A stretch of DNA of 64,000 nucleotides from Gautieria morchelliformis (GCA_015179125.1 WHVA01000256.1:62001-126000), one strand, 5' to 3'. Counted from the first letter of the stretch, positions 34,001 to 45,716 are shown. Notes: generated by a model not told the origin, from the sequence alone. A program made the numbers and translations.

Positions 34001-34634
34001 AGAGACAAGGGGTAGGAAGATCCCGAACATTTCCATGACAAGAAAAGGGGACGGTCTGATTTTAGGCGTGCGGAATGAGCAATGAGTTTAGTGGAATTTT
34101 AAGCATATTAAGCTCAGCTTGGATAATTTTCAGTGGATTGAATTCTGTAGGGTACTGTGGAAGAGCCACTGAGGGGGACCAACGATAATATTTCGCCATG
34201 GCATCCTTCTCATCCACGGCATCATGATTCATATTGCAGTACATCAAACTAGGTAGGAAACAAAGATGCCATATCATGTAGCATACTTCAGAGGACAATG
34301 GACCATGAAAAATGAGTCGTCATAAACGTGAGCAAAATGGAGGAAAACTTACAAAAACTGTCTCTTGCTTGCCTCTTGGACCGTGTAGGAGTCAGGGATG
34401 ACGCCAATAGACGCGAGGCTTGAAGCCTTCAGATTGCACCTCTCAGAACCTCACTTTCTGGTCTGCAAAATTTTGATTGATTGTCTCCGCGACGATTTTG
34501 ATGGGCGCGGAGCTGCAATTTTGAGCTCCGCTAAAGCAGCTTGATGGTGGACCTCGCACATGTCCTCGGGTAGTGAGCACAAGTCAGAACGTTATGCATA
34601 AAAAAATATAAAAACCGATAAAATGTATAAAGGT
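31060..34634. other. 3.6-kb intergenic region
   Basis: No convincing gene. Visible items are a perfect 14-bp tandem pair CCCCAACCGAGCTG (31567-31580 and 31582-31595), a pyrimidine tract of CCCTT repeats near 32100-32145, and a B-box-like GGTTCGAACC at about 32554. Near 32077-32400 an exon-like plus-strand piece (ARGVARVIVVKYILKAGHLV) is followed by a possible intron and then stops. It may be a gene relic but was not identified. Confidence 0.4.
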
Positions 34635-37078
34635 CTAAACCTCCTGTTCATAAGGATCGACGTCATCTGCGGCGCCCCATGTATCGTCATCCTTTTCACC
34701 ATCGGCGTCCTGATCATCATCACTATACGCCTTTGCATTGGCATCCATGGTCGTCTCCCCATTCATATCGCCATCATCCTCATCGCGGCTCGTTTGATTT
34801 CTGCCAGTCTGCGATTTCCGAGCTGGCTTCCGCGCGCCGACGCCACCACCCGACTCTTCAATAACCACCATGGTTTCGCCATCACTTTTATCATCCAAAT
34901 GATATAGTCCGTCATCGTCGTCGGCGTCTTTGTCGTTCCCAGTATCAGTTGTGGTGGTACCGCCAAATAGCGTGTCGTAAGCGGAGTAGTTAATCTTACG
35001 GCTGAATTTTTTGTTCTTCGTGACAAAATTGCGTACTGACTCGGCAGCTGTAGCACCGTGTGCGTTGGAGACATCTCGCGGCTTGTTATTGTTATTTGTG
35101 CCTGTTTTACGTCGCTGGAAGACATGATTCAGGTGGTTAACGAGGGAATAACACCTGCGTGTAACAAAAGACGAACCTTGCGCGTCTTGGAATTGCTGGA
35201 TTCCCCATTTTGTTCACGAATAGCTTTCGCTTCAGCGTTGAATTATAAGAAGGCTCAGAGAGGGAAGTATGGTGTGTAACTCACCTGCGAGGTTCTCCAA
35301 GTACTCGCGATTTAATTCTACCCATATTCGTTCTTTTACTTTTACTTCATCATCATTAAGGATCATTCGGTCCAGTTCTTCCTCATCCAGCCCAATTAAT
35401 TCATCCACTGGTGGTGCGGAGGACTGGCGTCGTCGATCTGCAGTGTCCAAAGCGTCCGTGAGGAGACTGCCCTGTGTGTTCTCAATGAACTCCGACACTT
35501 CCTCGGTGAGAAACGAGTCGAAAGTCTCGTCGAGCGGAGACATGGGTGGGAGTATTTGCGAGGGAGCGCGTGTCCCCAGTGCTTCAGGTCCGGCCAAATC
35601 CAACAGACGCGGGTCAATGGCCGAATCATCATCGCGGCGTCCACTGTACAAGCCAGTCTCATCGTCACACTTATAGTTATATTTGTCGTCGCCCTCCTTG
35701 TCACCGCCTCCCACATTGTCCTCTGCGTCACATTGTTCTTGGTCGTCATCTGGGTCAGGGAGAAACAACTGAGAGCTACGTGACCCTTCAGGCACATCCA
35801 TTGTCCCAGCTAAAATCCCTTGCGTAAGAATGGATGAGTCGACGGCTGGCACATTCGATGGTCCGGGAGTGCACGAGGCATCGTCACCCTCGGCATCCTC
35901 TGAGCTGTCCTCGCTGCTTTCGCTAATCTCCCCCCTTTTCCGTTTCTTCTTCTTGCTCGCGGTCACCTTTACCTTTGCATTCTCTTTTTCTTTACCTTTA
36001 GTAAATGCAGGAGGGTCCATCTCTTCTTCAAGCCATACTTTGCGGAAGTCTGCAACGGTCAAATCGCCACTCGAGGTCATCTTGAACTCGTGCAGACGTT
36101 TCTTCAATGTGACATCCGCAATCTTGACGACTTGTACCACCTCCTGTATTGAACGGCGGAAGTTGTTCATTCGTGCTGCGAGCAAGATACACGCGCCACA
36201 GATCCCGGCAGGACGGCGTCCAGCAGTCATCCAATCACGGTTGAAACGCTGGACAAGGCGAACGGCATCGGTAGCAACCTTCCCTGTCTCATCCCCGAAC
36301 TCTAGAAGCGCGGCAAATCGGTGAATGTAATGTGCAGGATCAATCAAGGGGAGCTTAATGTTGAGTGTGTGAACGAGGCGAAGATATGTCATTCCAAGAA
36401 CGAATACATTGACCTGTATAGCAGTGAGACATGTCTAACTTTAATAAATCAAGTCCACGTACTTGAAGCATATCAGAGAAGTCAATGAGCATGTGGCTGG
36501 TGTTGCTCATCCTACATGCGACATAGAGACAAACAGCAACGACAAGTTCGCTGCGGCGGCCTTTGGTGAAGCGGTGTTCCACTGCGAGGGTGTACCATCT
36601 TTGGGCCTGGTCACCAGTGTGCTCTGAGATGTGCAAAGCAGCTTGTACTTGACGGATCTTTCGACGAGCTAAGGCCCTGGAACACTGAGTGACAGCGCGT
36701 CTCGAGAGAACCACTCAGAACATACCGTTTGCGAGGGTCTGCTCCCTAGATTCTCCTGAACCACGGAACCCACCGGGGCCGTTCATGCGCGCCCGTGCTA
36801 CACAACATACGACCTTAGCAACTTGCAACCATAGACCCCCACCTACTCACTTTGGCCTTGGCCGACATATGAGCCCTGAACCATAGCAGCACCATTCGAT
36901 GTCTCCCCAAACGTGACCTCCGCGACAATGGCGTTTTCCTCCACTACGGTGCCGCACTGCACGCAGAAACCATTACCTGCTGCAGCATCGTACTCTATTG
37001 TAGTTCCTCCACAATCACCACAGGTAGGCTAGAGGACGCTAAGCAGAATGAACCATTTTGAAGCATGTCGCTTACCAT
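34635..37078 (-). CDS. BRF1: TFIIIB subunit Brf1 (multi-exon)
   Basis: RNA polymerase III initiation factor that binds TBP and TFIIIC at tRNA and 5S genes. The start ATG (37076-37078) is the last codon before an intron (37029-37075), so the initiator is split from the rest. Next comes the zinc ribbon CGDCGG...FCVQCG, followed by the linker and two cyclin folds (QRWYTLAVEHRFTKGRRSEL, then FAALLEFGDE...AGICGACILLAARM). The C-terminal half is acidic and lysine-rich (KKKKRKRGE, long D/E runs) and includes the Brf homology block KINYSAYDTLFG near 34980 that contacts TBP. It ends WGAADDVDPYEQEV. Family members have this same order. No damage is seen. Confidence 0.93.
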
Positions 37079-40000
37079 TTCTTCGTGACACAACTGGGGG
37101 TCGCAGGCGCCGGTTGTTTAACACGCCGGCTTTTCGCGCCGGCATCTAAAATCGCACCTGCTTTATGCCGTTACCATTGTGTAGCCGTTGACGATGTGCA
37201 ACTCCAGCTAAAGCTCCTGGTCAGGCAATTTCATCGAAGCTGGTGAGCTACTATAGGTACTACTGACCGGTGTTGGATATCATCTCGTCTCTGAGACCAC
37301 ACACATGCTAAGTGAATGCACACTGGTCGATGCCGATTACACTCTATTTGCCTCAATGTGTACATGAAGGCCACTGGAGAGACGCAATCACTGACCATCG
37401 TAATATCAGCCACGCTGCGGGAAGGGCCTTCTTGTCCATGGACCTTAGCTGGGGACGGACCTTTCCAGGAATTCTTCGTTCCAGGTGCCTTTTCATTACT
37501 GCGATCTGGACAGATTCACATTAATTCTTGATAGAATATATCATGAAGCAGATCACCTGCGGTAGCATCTCTATCATGTCCACTGTGGTAGCACGCGTTG
37601 CTTCTTCCACCTTCTGACACCATAGCTGCCATGATCCCGCTACCCACCTCATCTGTGAGAGCCCCCACCACTTCAGATTCTATGGCTATTGTCTTTGCGT
37701 CTCTCTGCTAGGACGAACGCTACTGATCTGGTCTGATATTGTTTTGTGACACTAGAGTGGCACCGCCAGGCGCAGCAGTGCTATGGAGAGGTTAGATTCC
37801 AAACACGCGTGTCTTGGGTGCGAGGTTGCAGCGTCTAGATGCCTCTGCGTCATACATCACTCATCGGTGGGTTGATAGGCACATCCCATGACTGCTTTGC
37901 TGGGATATGTCTGCCTGTCGCCTGACGTGTTTTGACCCTCCGAGTCTTCCTGTTGATAGAACTTGACTTTCTGACTCATTCTTCACAAGCTCAGGCTGTG
38001 CCCGGCTTCTTCTTGATAACAAGTTTCTGACTCTGCCATCGCGACTCGAGGCCATTGCGTTCACCGCCCTGGCCTCCATCGACGTTGTTTAAAGGCCGTG
38101 AGATTCTGATTCTTTCCTCGCGGTGTCCGTTCTTTTCTCCGTGTACTCTGCTGATGTCTCATCACACCGTGAGTCTTTGACTCCCCTCGCTTTTCATCTG
38201 TGGTCTTCCATACCCCTCATATCTGTTTTGGTCATGTTCCCCATGATGTAAGTGATGAGTGTCTATCCTCGCATCTCTTGCAACTCTTGGATCTTTGAAA
38301 GATGTTTGATCTCATTCACTCCTTGTCGTTTTCCCTCTTGTCTTTACATTTTCAGCTGGCCTGGTATTTCAACACGCCTTTTCTAATTCTACCATGAGCG
38401 GCACCAAAAAAGCGGTTAAAATATTTGGGATATAGGCTAAGGCAAACTAACAATTCTAGAGTCTAGATGCACGGCACAAACGAGTCGGGATGCTGTTTAG
38501 GTGATTCCACGCTCGTTAATGCGTGGTGGACGCTATCGTACTATAATCTCTTGGAGCTTCCAGGCTTGAACATTCTGGACCTCCGTGTGGATTTGAAATT
38601 TGAATGCCCGGGATATCAATGTGGAATTTCACTTTGGATTAACGAGGACGGACTCGCTCGAGTTTCATGCGGTGTGTTCTCTTTAGCTTTACTTCAAGAT
38701 GTAGGTAAGTCATGTTGGGATGCCAAAAGCGTGGGTGTTTAATGGATCTTCCAGAAGTCGGACATCTGACATGCGAGCTTCTCGACCACGTCAAGGGGCA
38801 CGGAGCATAGTACAAACACGGCTGAGTCTCCTGGCGAGGTGGCAGAGAAGCAGGCGCCAGAATCAGTGCGCATCTATGGGTTGCCATGTGAATTCTTTTC
38901 CAGGGCCATATATGGGAGGAAGTAAGCATGTTTCGAAGTTGCTCTCCTCCCAATAACTGCGGGCTCCCCTCTATTCCGAACTCTTTAATGTGGACGGCGA
39001 CATGACAGAAGTGCAAACAATGCTGCGACCAGTGGTGATGTTGCGAGTGAGAGGTAAAGGGAAAGAATGAAACGAAGTGGGAGTGGTGGGAAATGAAGGA
39101 AGAGCCGAGCAAGGCACGAGGCACGGTCTGCTCGTCGTTCCGACTACTTGCTCGAGCCGCCCATCAAATAGGTCAATTTGTCAGGCATAATTAATGGTAG
39201 TCGATAGAATCGTTTGAACGTGCACTTGTTTGGTCCACTGGAAGCTTGGGTCGGCAACTTGAAGGTTTGTGCAGTGCCAAAGAACGAGATCGGAACGATG
39301 GCCAATAAGTTCTGCAGTCATCGTCGGATCAGGCATCGGACTGTCTGGGCGCGACTCCATGGGCGCAGTATGGCGTGGCTGACTGTGGGTATATCGGACA
39401 AATACAGCAAGAAGGAAGACGCGCAGGTTGATGCGCGAGTAATCATAGATTCAGCGACCCTGGGCTGTCAATGTTCAAACGTGAGGAGCTGTCTAAGCCG
39501 AGAGTCGAGACCAGGTTGGAGCAAGCAGAGGGCGTGTCAGCAGGAAAAGATGGTTTGGAACCGGCCTAACGCGAATGTGAATCGGCACCCGTTAGAGAAA
39601 GAGAGAGTGTGTGTTGATTGATGATCACGAGAGGATGTTATGACATATGGGAGCGCTGCATGACGGTGAGGAGTCGATGGGCTGGGCGCGCGGCGCATGT
39701 TGATACTCGGTCTTGATTCTTCAGGAGTCAAGATCGAGTATCGACATGCGCCGCGCATTGAAGCTAGACAGCGTCGCCCCACGCGGCCATTCCTTGCCTC
39801 CACTATCGAAAAAAAAAGGGCTGCAATCGCGGGATATGATAAATATGTAAACCAGGGCTGTCCGCAGCCTTGTTATTGCTTACCGCAAGCGGGCGACGCA
39901 CTCCCGCGACGGCAATCGATTGGGAATATTTCCCGGGAATCATAGTGCACATATGGTAAACTAGATTCGGTTGCTAATTAGAAGCTGACCTCCCTCTATT

Positions 40001-40138
40001 ACGCCCGTCGTCAACAGATGAATACTGCTGAGGAATAGTTAATTATTCCATTGCTGAAGATGATTATACATGCGAATATATCAAATTAGTGTTACTTTAT
40101 CAGCAAGTTGGGCAATACCTTCCCACGACCGCTTCATC
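37079..40138. other. 3.1-kb intergenic region with one notable hairpin
   Basis: No recognisable gene. A small inverted repeat (GCCGGC...GCCGGC) lies at about 37124-37143 in the Brf1 upstream region. Long frames at 38639-39124 (minus) and 39214-39621 (plus) have no family signature. The striking structure is the 69-bp hairpin at 39688-39756. Confidence 0.45.
39688..39756 (+). repeat. 32-bp inverted repeat with 5-nt loop, wobble-perfect as RNA
   Basis: Left arm 39688-39719 and right arm 39725-39756 pair over all 32 positions around the loop TTCAG. The only three departures from perfect DNA complementarity are T/G or G/T oppositions, which are G-U wobble pairs in a plus-strand transcript; on the minus strand they would be A-C mismatches. 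It could be a small-RNA precursor, a recent palindromic insertion, or part of an untranslated region. Confidence 0.9.
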
Positions 40139-40145
40139 TATAAAT
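40139..40145 (+). promoter_or_regulatory. TATA box of the quinone oxidoreductase gene
   Basis: TATAAAT lies about 65 bp upstream of the ATG at 40204 and is followed by a pyrimidine-rich leader. Confidence 0.6.
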
Positions 40146-40203
40146 GCGATGACGACGGTGTCTAGCCTTCATCACTTATCCGTACTCTCTATCTCTTGCC
40201 CTC

Positions 40204-41013
40204 ATGTCTAGTCCCAAAGTACGCTGGTTTTTTACTCGCCGTTTGTCTTCCTATAACCTCCCTAACCTAGGTCGCCATCGTTATCTATTCCCTCTATGGA
40301 CACATTGCCCAACGTAGGTCCTGTGGGTATCTCCCTTCAAACCTTGCGCTTACCTTTATCCAGTCGCCGAAGCCGAAAAGAAGGGCATAGAAGAGGCTGG
40401 CGGAAAGGCTTCTATTTTCCAGTGAGTTTACACTTCCCCGTAATCCCTGTATGGCTCACATGCCCCCAGGATTCGCGAGACCCTCCCACAAGACGTTCTC
40501 GAGAAGATGCACGCACCGCCCAAGCCCAACTACCCCATTTTTGAGGTGACCCAACTCACCGACTACGACGCCTTCCTCTTTGGCATACCCACGCGTTATG
40601 GCAATTTCCCCGCTCAGTGGAAAGCCTTCTGGGACGCGACTGGAAAGCTCTGGGGTACCGGTGAACTGCACGGCAAATACGTGGGCGTATTCGTCTCCAC
40701 CGGGTCTCTCGGTGGTGGACAAGAGACGACTATAATCACTAGTTTGTCTACGTTCGTTCACCATGGCATGATCTTTGTCCCGTTGGGCTACAAACACACT
40801 TTCGCGAGCTTCATGAACTTGAATGAAGTTCATGGCGGTGGTCCATTTGGTGCGGGCACATTCGCAGTACGTATTTGTGCCTCAATTTTGGCGTGGGGCT
40901 AATATCCATACCAGGGCGGAGACGGCTCACGTCAACCTTCCGCGCTGGAGCTTAGCGTTGCCACCACGCAAGGAAAGACATTCTACGAGAGTGTTTCCCG
41001 CACCAAGTTCTGA
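40204..41013 (+). CDS. WrbA/Pst2-type NAD(P)H:quinone oxidoreductase (flavodoxin fold)
   Basis: An FMN-dependent enzyme that reduces quinones by two electrons, protecting against redox cycling. Family members associate with the cytosol or plasma-membrane eisosomes in yeast. Short introns join [19 protein letters not shown] (the flavodoxin FMN-phosphate loop region), [19 protein letters not shown] and [16 protein letters not shown]. These are followed by [20 protein letters not shown] (FMN-binding PTRYGN motif) and [14 protein letters not shown], ending in [13 protein letters not shown]. The last intron is GTACGT...ACCAG at about 40868-40915. At about 200 residues the length is typical for the family. 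No defects. Confidence 0.93.
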
Positions 41014-41137
41014 TTGATGCAAACCGGTTCTATTTTACCATCTTGTGCTCACATTCTACCACAATAAAAATAGTAGCTGTTCGAGGCAGTGCCGATTTAT
41101 TTGAACTCTGCTGTCAGGTGCACGTCCATCTGGTTAC

Positions 41138-41425
41138 AAGTTGGCACCTGGAGCTCCCATGCCAAGCAATGCCATCGACCCTCTAGTTAATCGCGGTGGC
41201 TTCTGCACGTACTGGTTCCTCTTCGCGCTGTGCGGCGTCCCGGTAACTATCGGATACTGGACATTAATGAGTACGTATGGGCCGAGGAAGAACGAAAAGG
41301 TCGCGCTACCCGGAAAGCCTCTCGAGGAATATATCGAAATCAAGGATCCTCAATTGAGGCAACACTACGGAGGAGAAAAGAAAATTCCCATGCAGGTGTT
41401 GCATGATGCTTACTTCGATGGCAAG
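41138..41425 (+). pseudogene. N-terminal fragment resembling sphingolipid C9-methyltransferase
   Basis: The frame reads a hydrophobic segment (GGFCTYWFLFALCGVPVTIG) and then YWTLMSTYGPRKNEKVALPG and GGEKKIPMQVLHDAYFDGK. This resembles the part of fungal sphingolipid C9-methyltransferases between their N-terminal membrane segments and the SAM-binding domain; those enzymes methylate the glucosylceramide base at the ER. The first ATG in frame is at 41159. A good donor (GTCAGT) follows at 41426, but no methyltransferase core is found downstream. The fragment therefore appears truncated: a partial duplicate or an exon left by rearrangement. Confidence 0.45.
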
Positions 41426-41676
41426 GTCAGTTCGAAATTTAAAACTACTGTAAATACCAGTGTGAAGACTGTATTCTCGCGGCATACCAGCTCTTCGCGA
41501 GGTTCGTTCGGCACTTATTTATAAGGCCAAAGAAGGCCAAAAGCAATACGCGCCGTTTGCTTAATAGAAGAGTAATACCCCGGAGCAAGAAACGCGAGCA
41601 ACCAATAATAGGATGGCTGACGGCATACATGCGCCGGTATAATTACTAGCCTTACCGACGTATATAGACGCTCGAC

Positions 41677-42104
41677 TCTACGAGTTTGTTGTTATGAGGC
41701 AGGCGGAAGAGCATAGACAGTCACGATTTGACTTGGCGAAAGGCGTCGATCCTACCCACCCGAACCTAGAATTGGTACGTTTTACAGATTTCCACTTATT
41801 CTGTCTAGATCATGTATTTTCTGTAATGTTCGTGTACTACATATTGCTGCAGGATGTTCCTTCGCCTGCTCGTCAGACTCGTGTTCAAGCCAACCGTATG
41901 ACGATAGGGTCCAAGCATCAGCAAAGGACACGTGTAAACGTGTGCGATGGGTGCCTTGGGCCAGCTGGTAATGGGAACCGCGCGGTTCAAAAGCTCCCGT
42001 CATCCCAATCCCTATATCCCGGCAGTGCAACTGAGCTATACAGCTCCTCATCAATTGCGGACCCACCACCGTCTTTATCTTTCCAAGCCTATGGGAATTA
42101 GGTC
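41677..42104 (+). CDS. Unrecognised two-exon reading frame
   Basis: Exon-like sequence (ARLYEFVVMRQAEEHRQSRF, then DLAKGVDPTHPNLEL) ends at a donor GTACGT near 41775. After an acceptor TGCTGCAG near 41852, the frame continues from VPSPARQTRVQANRMTIG to a stop near 42102. An ATG is available at 41694, but an upstream exon is likely because the open frame begins after an AG. I cannot place the family. It may be a short gene or the remains of one next to the truncated methyltransferase-like fragment. Confidence 0.3.
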
Positions 42105-42195
42105 AGAGGTGTGTGCAGATGGAGCATGGAAAGTAAAAGGGTACGAGCATGCCTTGTGCAAGACAAATAGGAGATAAAGAGGTAAAGATGCAAGG

Positions 42196-43953
42196 CTAAA
42201 CTATTGGTGAGAGTAATAACTTGCACACCTTAGATAAGAATTCTTTACTACGTCCCAGTTCGCGATCCAACTCGCCGAGCAAGGCACCTTGTGCCTGTGC
42301 CTCCTTCAGCAATTTATCTACTTCCTGTCCGCTGAATCGTCTTTCTTCCTCATGGAATGTGACCGTTCCGGAAACATCCAGGGTCGCATCCATTTGGCCA
42401 AGTTCAATCTTATAAAGAATGTAAAAAGTGGGGCCCGGGATCGCAAAGAAAAGTGAGCATGATGACGTGTCAAATGACTAGAAAGCTGCGCACCATGTTT
42501 AATACGATCTCTCGTACCGACTCTTCCTCTGTAATCCCGGCCGCCTTCCCAATTTCAGCAAGGCTTAGAGTGACATATGTCGCTGTGAGCTTGCGCATCG
42601 TCCAACGTGGCGCATGGTCGAGGGCTTGTCGCACCAAACCCAAGTTGCACTCCTTTTATCGACAAGAGTTAGCAACAGTAAAAGAAAGGCGACGAGGTGC
42701 GACGCGTACGGATTCAAAGTACTTTGCTTCCTTATCCACAAGCTCTGTCAGTTCAGCGGTTCCTGAGGGGTACAATTTCGCGAATGCCGCATACGGCGTA
42801 TTCTTCAGGTAGCGCCATAGGTTTGGGTGTGCATACCTCGGTAAGGGTCTCGTCTAGACACGACACGTTAACTAAACCCGGATGTTCCAGACGACTGCCG
42901 ACTGTTGAGACTTACTGCCCCAAAGAGAATGAGCCGTACAAGCGTAAGCTTTTTGAGAGCCTCCAACTGAAGGGCGGCAGGGTTTTGGTGAACGGGTGCC
43001 GCGGCGACAAGTTCAAGGTACGCTGAGGCTTGATCAAAGCGTTTAAGCGCGAGGAAGGCAAGGGCCCCAGTGTAGTGATAGTTTAAAACGTCGTGATAAG
43101 TTAAAGGGGAGAGCTGTGGAAGTGCTTTAGATCAGGACTAGTCAGCGGTACGGCTAGGCCAGGCGCACCGACGTGTCAATCTCAGATAAAGTGACATCGA
43201 GAACAGGAAGTGCAGCTTTGAAGTGCCGGGATGCTACGCAGGCCTATGAATGTTTCCCATGCGAAAACTTTGAGTGGCGTAAAATGAGCATCGAGCACGC
43301 TTACGTACATGGAGGAAATAGGGATGTAGAGTGGTAAGATATGAAAGCGACGGCGGGTAACGGCTAGTCAAACTATAGAGAGGCGCGATAGCCGCTTTAA
43401 GCTTTGTAAAAAGTTCAGGGAACAAGGAGCTGATTAAACTATAGGAACCATGACGTACGTTGTTGTGACTCTCGGCGACCTGGACAATACTTCGCGCGAG
43501 AAACGTGACTAGGTGCGTTACACTTAAGAATATGATGCAGGAAATGAAGAAGAACATACCACGATCAGGAGCAAGTCGCGCCGCGGCAGCATCGAAGGTG
43601 CTGCAAAAAAGTGAGATTGTGGCGAACGATACAGGAGGTGCGCCTGTGACGTGCAGCCTTGCTGATCTGCGATGAAGTCAACACACTGGAAGAAGAGAAA
43701 CGTATTCGACAAACAAGATAAAGAGGTATCCGAGGGTGTTGGCGTGCGTGTCAAGCACTGTGAGAGGATCCTGTCCACCAGGCAGAACGCTAGCGAGAAT
43801 GGACTCCCCCACGTCAAGCCTGACAAGGGAACGCAACGATGTAAGGAGCTGCTCAGGAGATATTGATGTGGTGATATCAGCAATGACCGACTCAAGGTCC
43901 ATGGCCGGAGCCATGGACGATGACCCAGAGACGGTGGACGTCGATGGTAGCAT
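42196..43953 (-). CDS. csn3: COP9 signalosome subunit 3 (PCI-domain protein)
   Basis: Subunit of the nuclear COP9 signalosome, which removes Nedd8 from cullin-RING ligases. From the ATG at 43953 the first exon reads through LDTHANTLGYLFIL. An intron (GTTTGTCG...ATCGCAG) leads to SARLHVTGAPPVSFATISLF. Later exons carry helical repeats (HYTGALAFLALKRFDQASAY) and the C-terminal PCI winged-helix region (NLGLVRQALDHAPRWTMRKL, then TATYVTLSLAEIGKAAGI). The tail is ELDRELGRSKEFLSKV. Alignment in the mind's eye to human CSN3 gives the same block order. The stop used here (42196-42198) is inside a possible last intron, so the final few residues are uncertain. Confidence 0.85.
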
Positions 43954-44464
43954 GGCCTAATTGGTAACGTCGGTATATTTACGTAACACTTATTAAGCGG
44001 TATTTCCTTATTTGGGCGTCCTACTAGTCCCAATCATATTTCGATCACGCCGGCCCACCGACGGCGCAACAATTCGAAAATGGCTACTCCAGTGCGTCTA
44101 CTGTATCTTTGTAAGTGTGAATTTTGGTTTGACTTTGAGCAAAGACGGTACGGCCCTAATAATCACTCAAAGCGGACCCTTGTCAAAATAAGTAACGCAC
44201 GAAGTCTGGCTAGGTAGCCGGCAATGTAGGTTACAACGGTCATCCCGTCCACGAAGAACGGCTATATAAATTATACGAGCAGGTGATAATTACAGTACTC
44301 TCGACCACATCGTTGCCTCTGAATTTATGGAACTGGCCTGAGGAGTTACTAGCAAGGTGACTTGATGCCAGCAATCTTTCACGAGGGACACTGGGTCTCA
44401 GGATTTGATCATATATAGTAGACGGACGACTACTCACCCCAGCTTAATAGCATTGACCGAACTT
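43954..44464. other. Intergenic, upstream of csn3
   Basis: About 500 bp with no gene. It contains the csn3 promoter side and the 3' side of the secreted-peptide gene. A lone ATG exon candidate at about 44088 on the plus strand (ATGGCTACTCCA before GTGCGT) has no visible continuation. Confidence 0.4.
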
Positions 44465-44731
44465 TCAAGCCTGATACTCAGCAGCAGCTGGTGGTGTCTA
44501 CAGGAGGGGAGGCATTAGTATATGTTATACGAGGTGGTCGGCTACTCACCCTAGGTTTGTAACAATCCCACATCCTGCAGGCCCGAGTCTGAAGCCCATC
44601 TTCGCTGCCAACAGGCGCAGAAGACACGGCTTGGAACGCTAGGCAGCGCAAGTTCAACGTCACATACGCCGACGATATAACGTGGCAGGGTACCCACCAA
44701 GAGCCAACAGTGCGACGACTTTGATGTACAT
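44465..44731 (-). CDS. Small secreted peptide gene, three exons, 51 residues
   Basis: Exons 44731-44698, 44638-44550 and 44497-44465 are joined by two GT-AG introns of 59 and 52 bp and keep one frame to a TGA. The product starts with a clear signal peptide (MYIKVVALLALAFQAVSS, likely cut before APV). The short mature part is GSEDGLQTR followed by ACRMWDCYKPR and a PPAAAEYQA tail. Two cysteines four residues apart (CRMWDC) could close a small ring. A TATA element lies at 44858-44865, about 130 bp upstream. I do not know a named family. The clean splicing, signal peptide and promoter make it a better gene candidate than its size suggests. It could be a signalling, effector-like or antimicrobial peptide; that is speculation. 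Confidence 0.6.
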
Positions 44732-44857
44732 CTTGAATAGATTTGTCGAGTATTGGACTCGGAGGCAGTTGGAGTAATTGATGAATAGAATTAACGTGAG
44801 TGTCAGGCTTGAGGAGAACTCGAAAAGCTGACTACTAGAGGTCTCAGACTATGGGAC

Positions 44858-44865
44858 TTATATAT
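44858..44865 (-). promoter_or_regulatory. TATA box for the secreted-peptide gene
   Basis: TATATAAG on the minus strand, about 127 bp before the ATG at 44731, leaving room for a leader of roughly 100 nt. Confidence 0.5.
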
Positions 44866-44869
44866 CTCT

Positions 44870-45716
44870 AGCGAAGCTACTGGATTACTAACTTGGAGTT
44901 TCGTGTAGGCCTCGGGTGTGGACCCCGTGCCATCTGGTAGAAGCTCACCAGTCTCTACGACAACTATTGCCCCTCGCACCCATCCAATCAATTTTACATA
45001 AAGTGCCAGGCTGTACTTATTATCGCGGGAGTTCTTTTGTAGGTGCCAATCATTTCAGGAAGCTTCTCTAATAAGTAGTTTCCTAAGGTCAAGCGCATCA
45101 TGGCATGGCATGGCTGATCAGTCTCGAAATCAGTCTCGATCACTCGTGCATTCAGATCCTACTAGTAGTGCAGCATTATCACGGTGCCAGTGCCAGATGC
45201 TCTGGTACGCGTCGCATCGCTATATTCGGATGATGTACATATCCAGACATGTAGGGCATCATTCTGGCATGTGAAGCTGTTGATTGCGACTAGCTAGCCG
45301 TCATCCGATCGGGATTCCATACAACCAACTTAGTTGTCAAGGTAATTCCTACATCCAAACCAATCAGTTTCTTTACGATCGCCCCTGCGCATAGAATGTT
45401 GATGATTATGATGCGTCGCATCTCAGTTAAGATGTCGTCGTGCATCATTGGCAAGACTGCAGTCTTCTATCCCCAGGGTCGACCCGCGCGGACGCGACTG
45501 GGGACTAGGGTAAACACGGATTACCCTCCCAGGTTCGTTCACCATTCTATATAGCGCTTCTGTGATGTATGCGCTACCATTCTACATCCAGGTGTTACGC
45601 AAGCCCATGGCTGGTTAAAGCTGTTAACTCGATCTATTGGGGTTACGGGGTAGCCGCTCTGATTGTATTCGTACTTAACAGTGGTCCCCTGAATGAATTC
45701 CATACAGCACTCGATA
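44870..45716. other. Intergenic region left of the MULE
   Basis: No recognisable gene. The minus strand at 45539-45716 is open and somewhat coding-like (NSFNQPWACVTPGCRM) and would join sequence right of the MULE (from 52276) if the transposon were absent. No family was identified. Confidence 0.35.

Noticed and set aside
39214..39621. 135-codon plus-strand frame
   Set aside because: No family signature, no splice context and no conserved blocks; kept only as intergenic.
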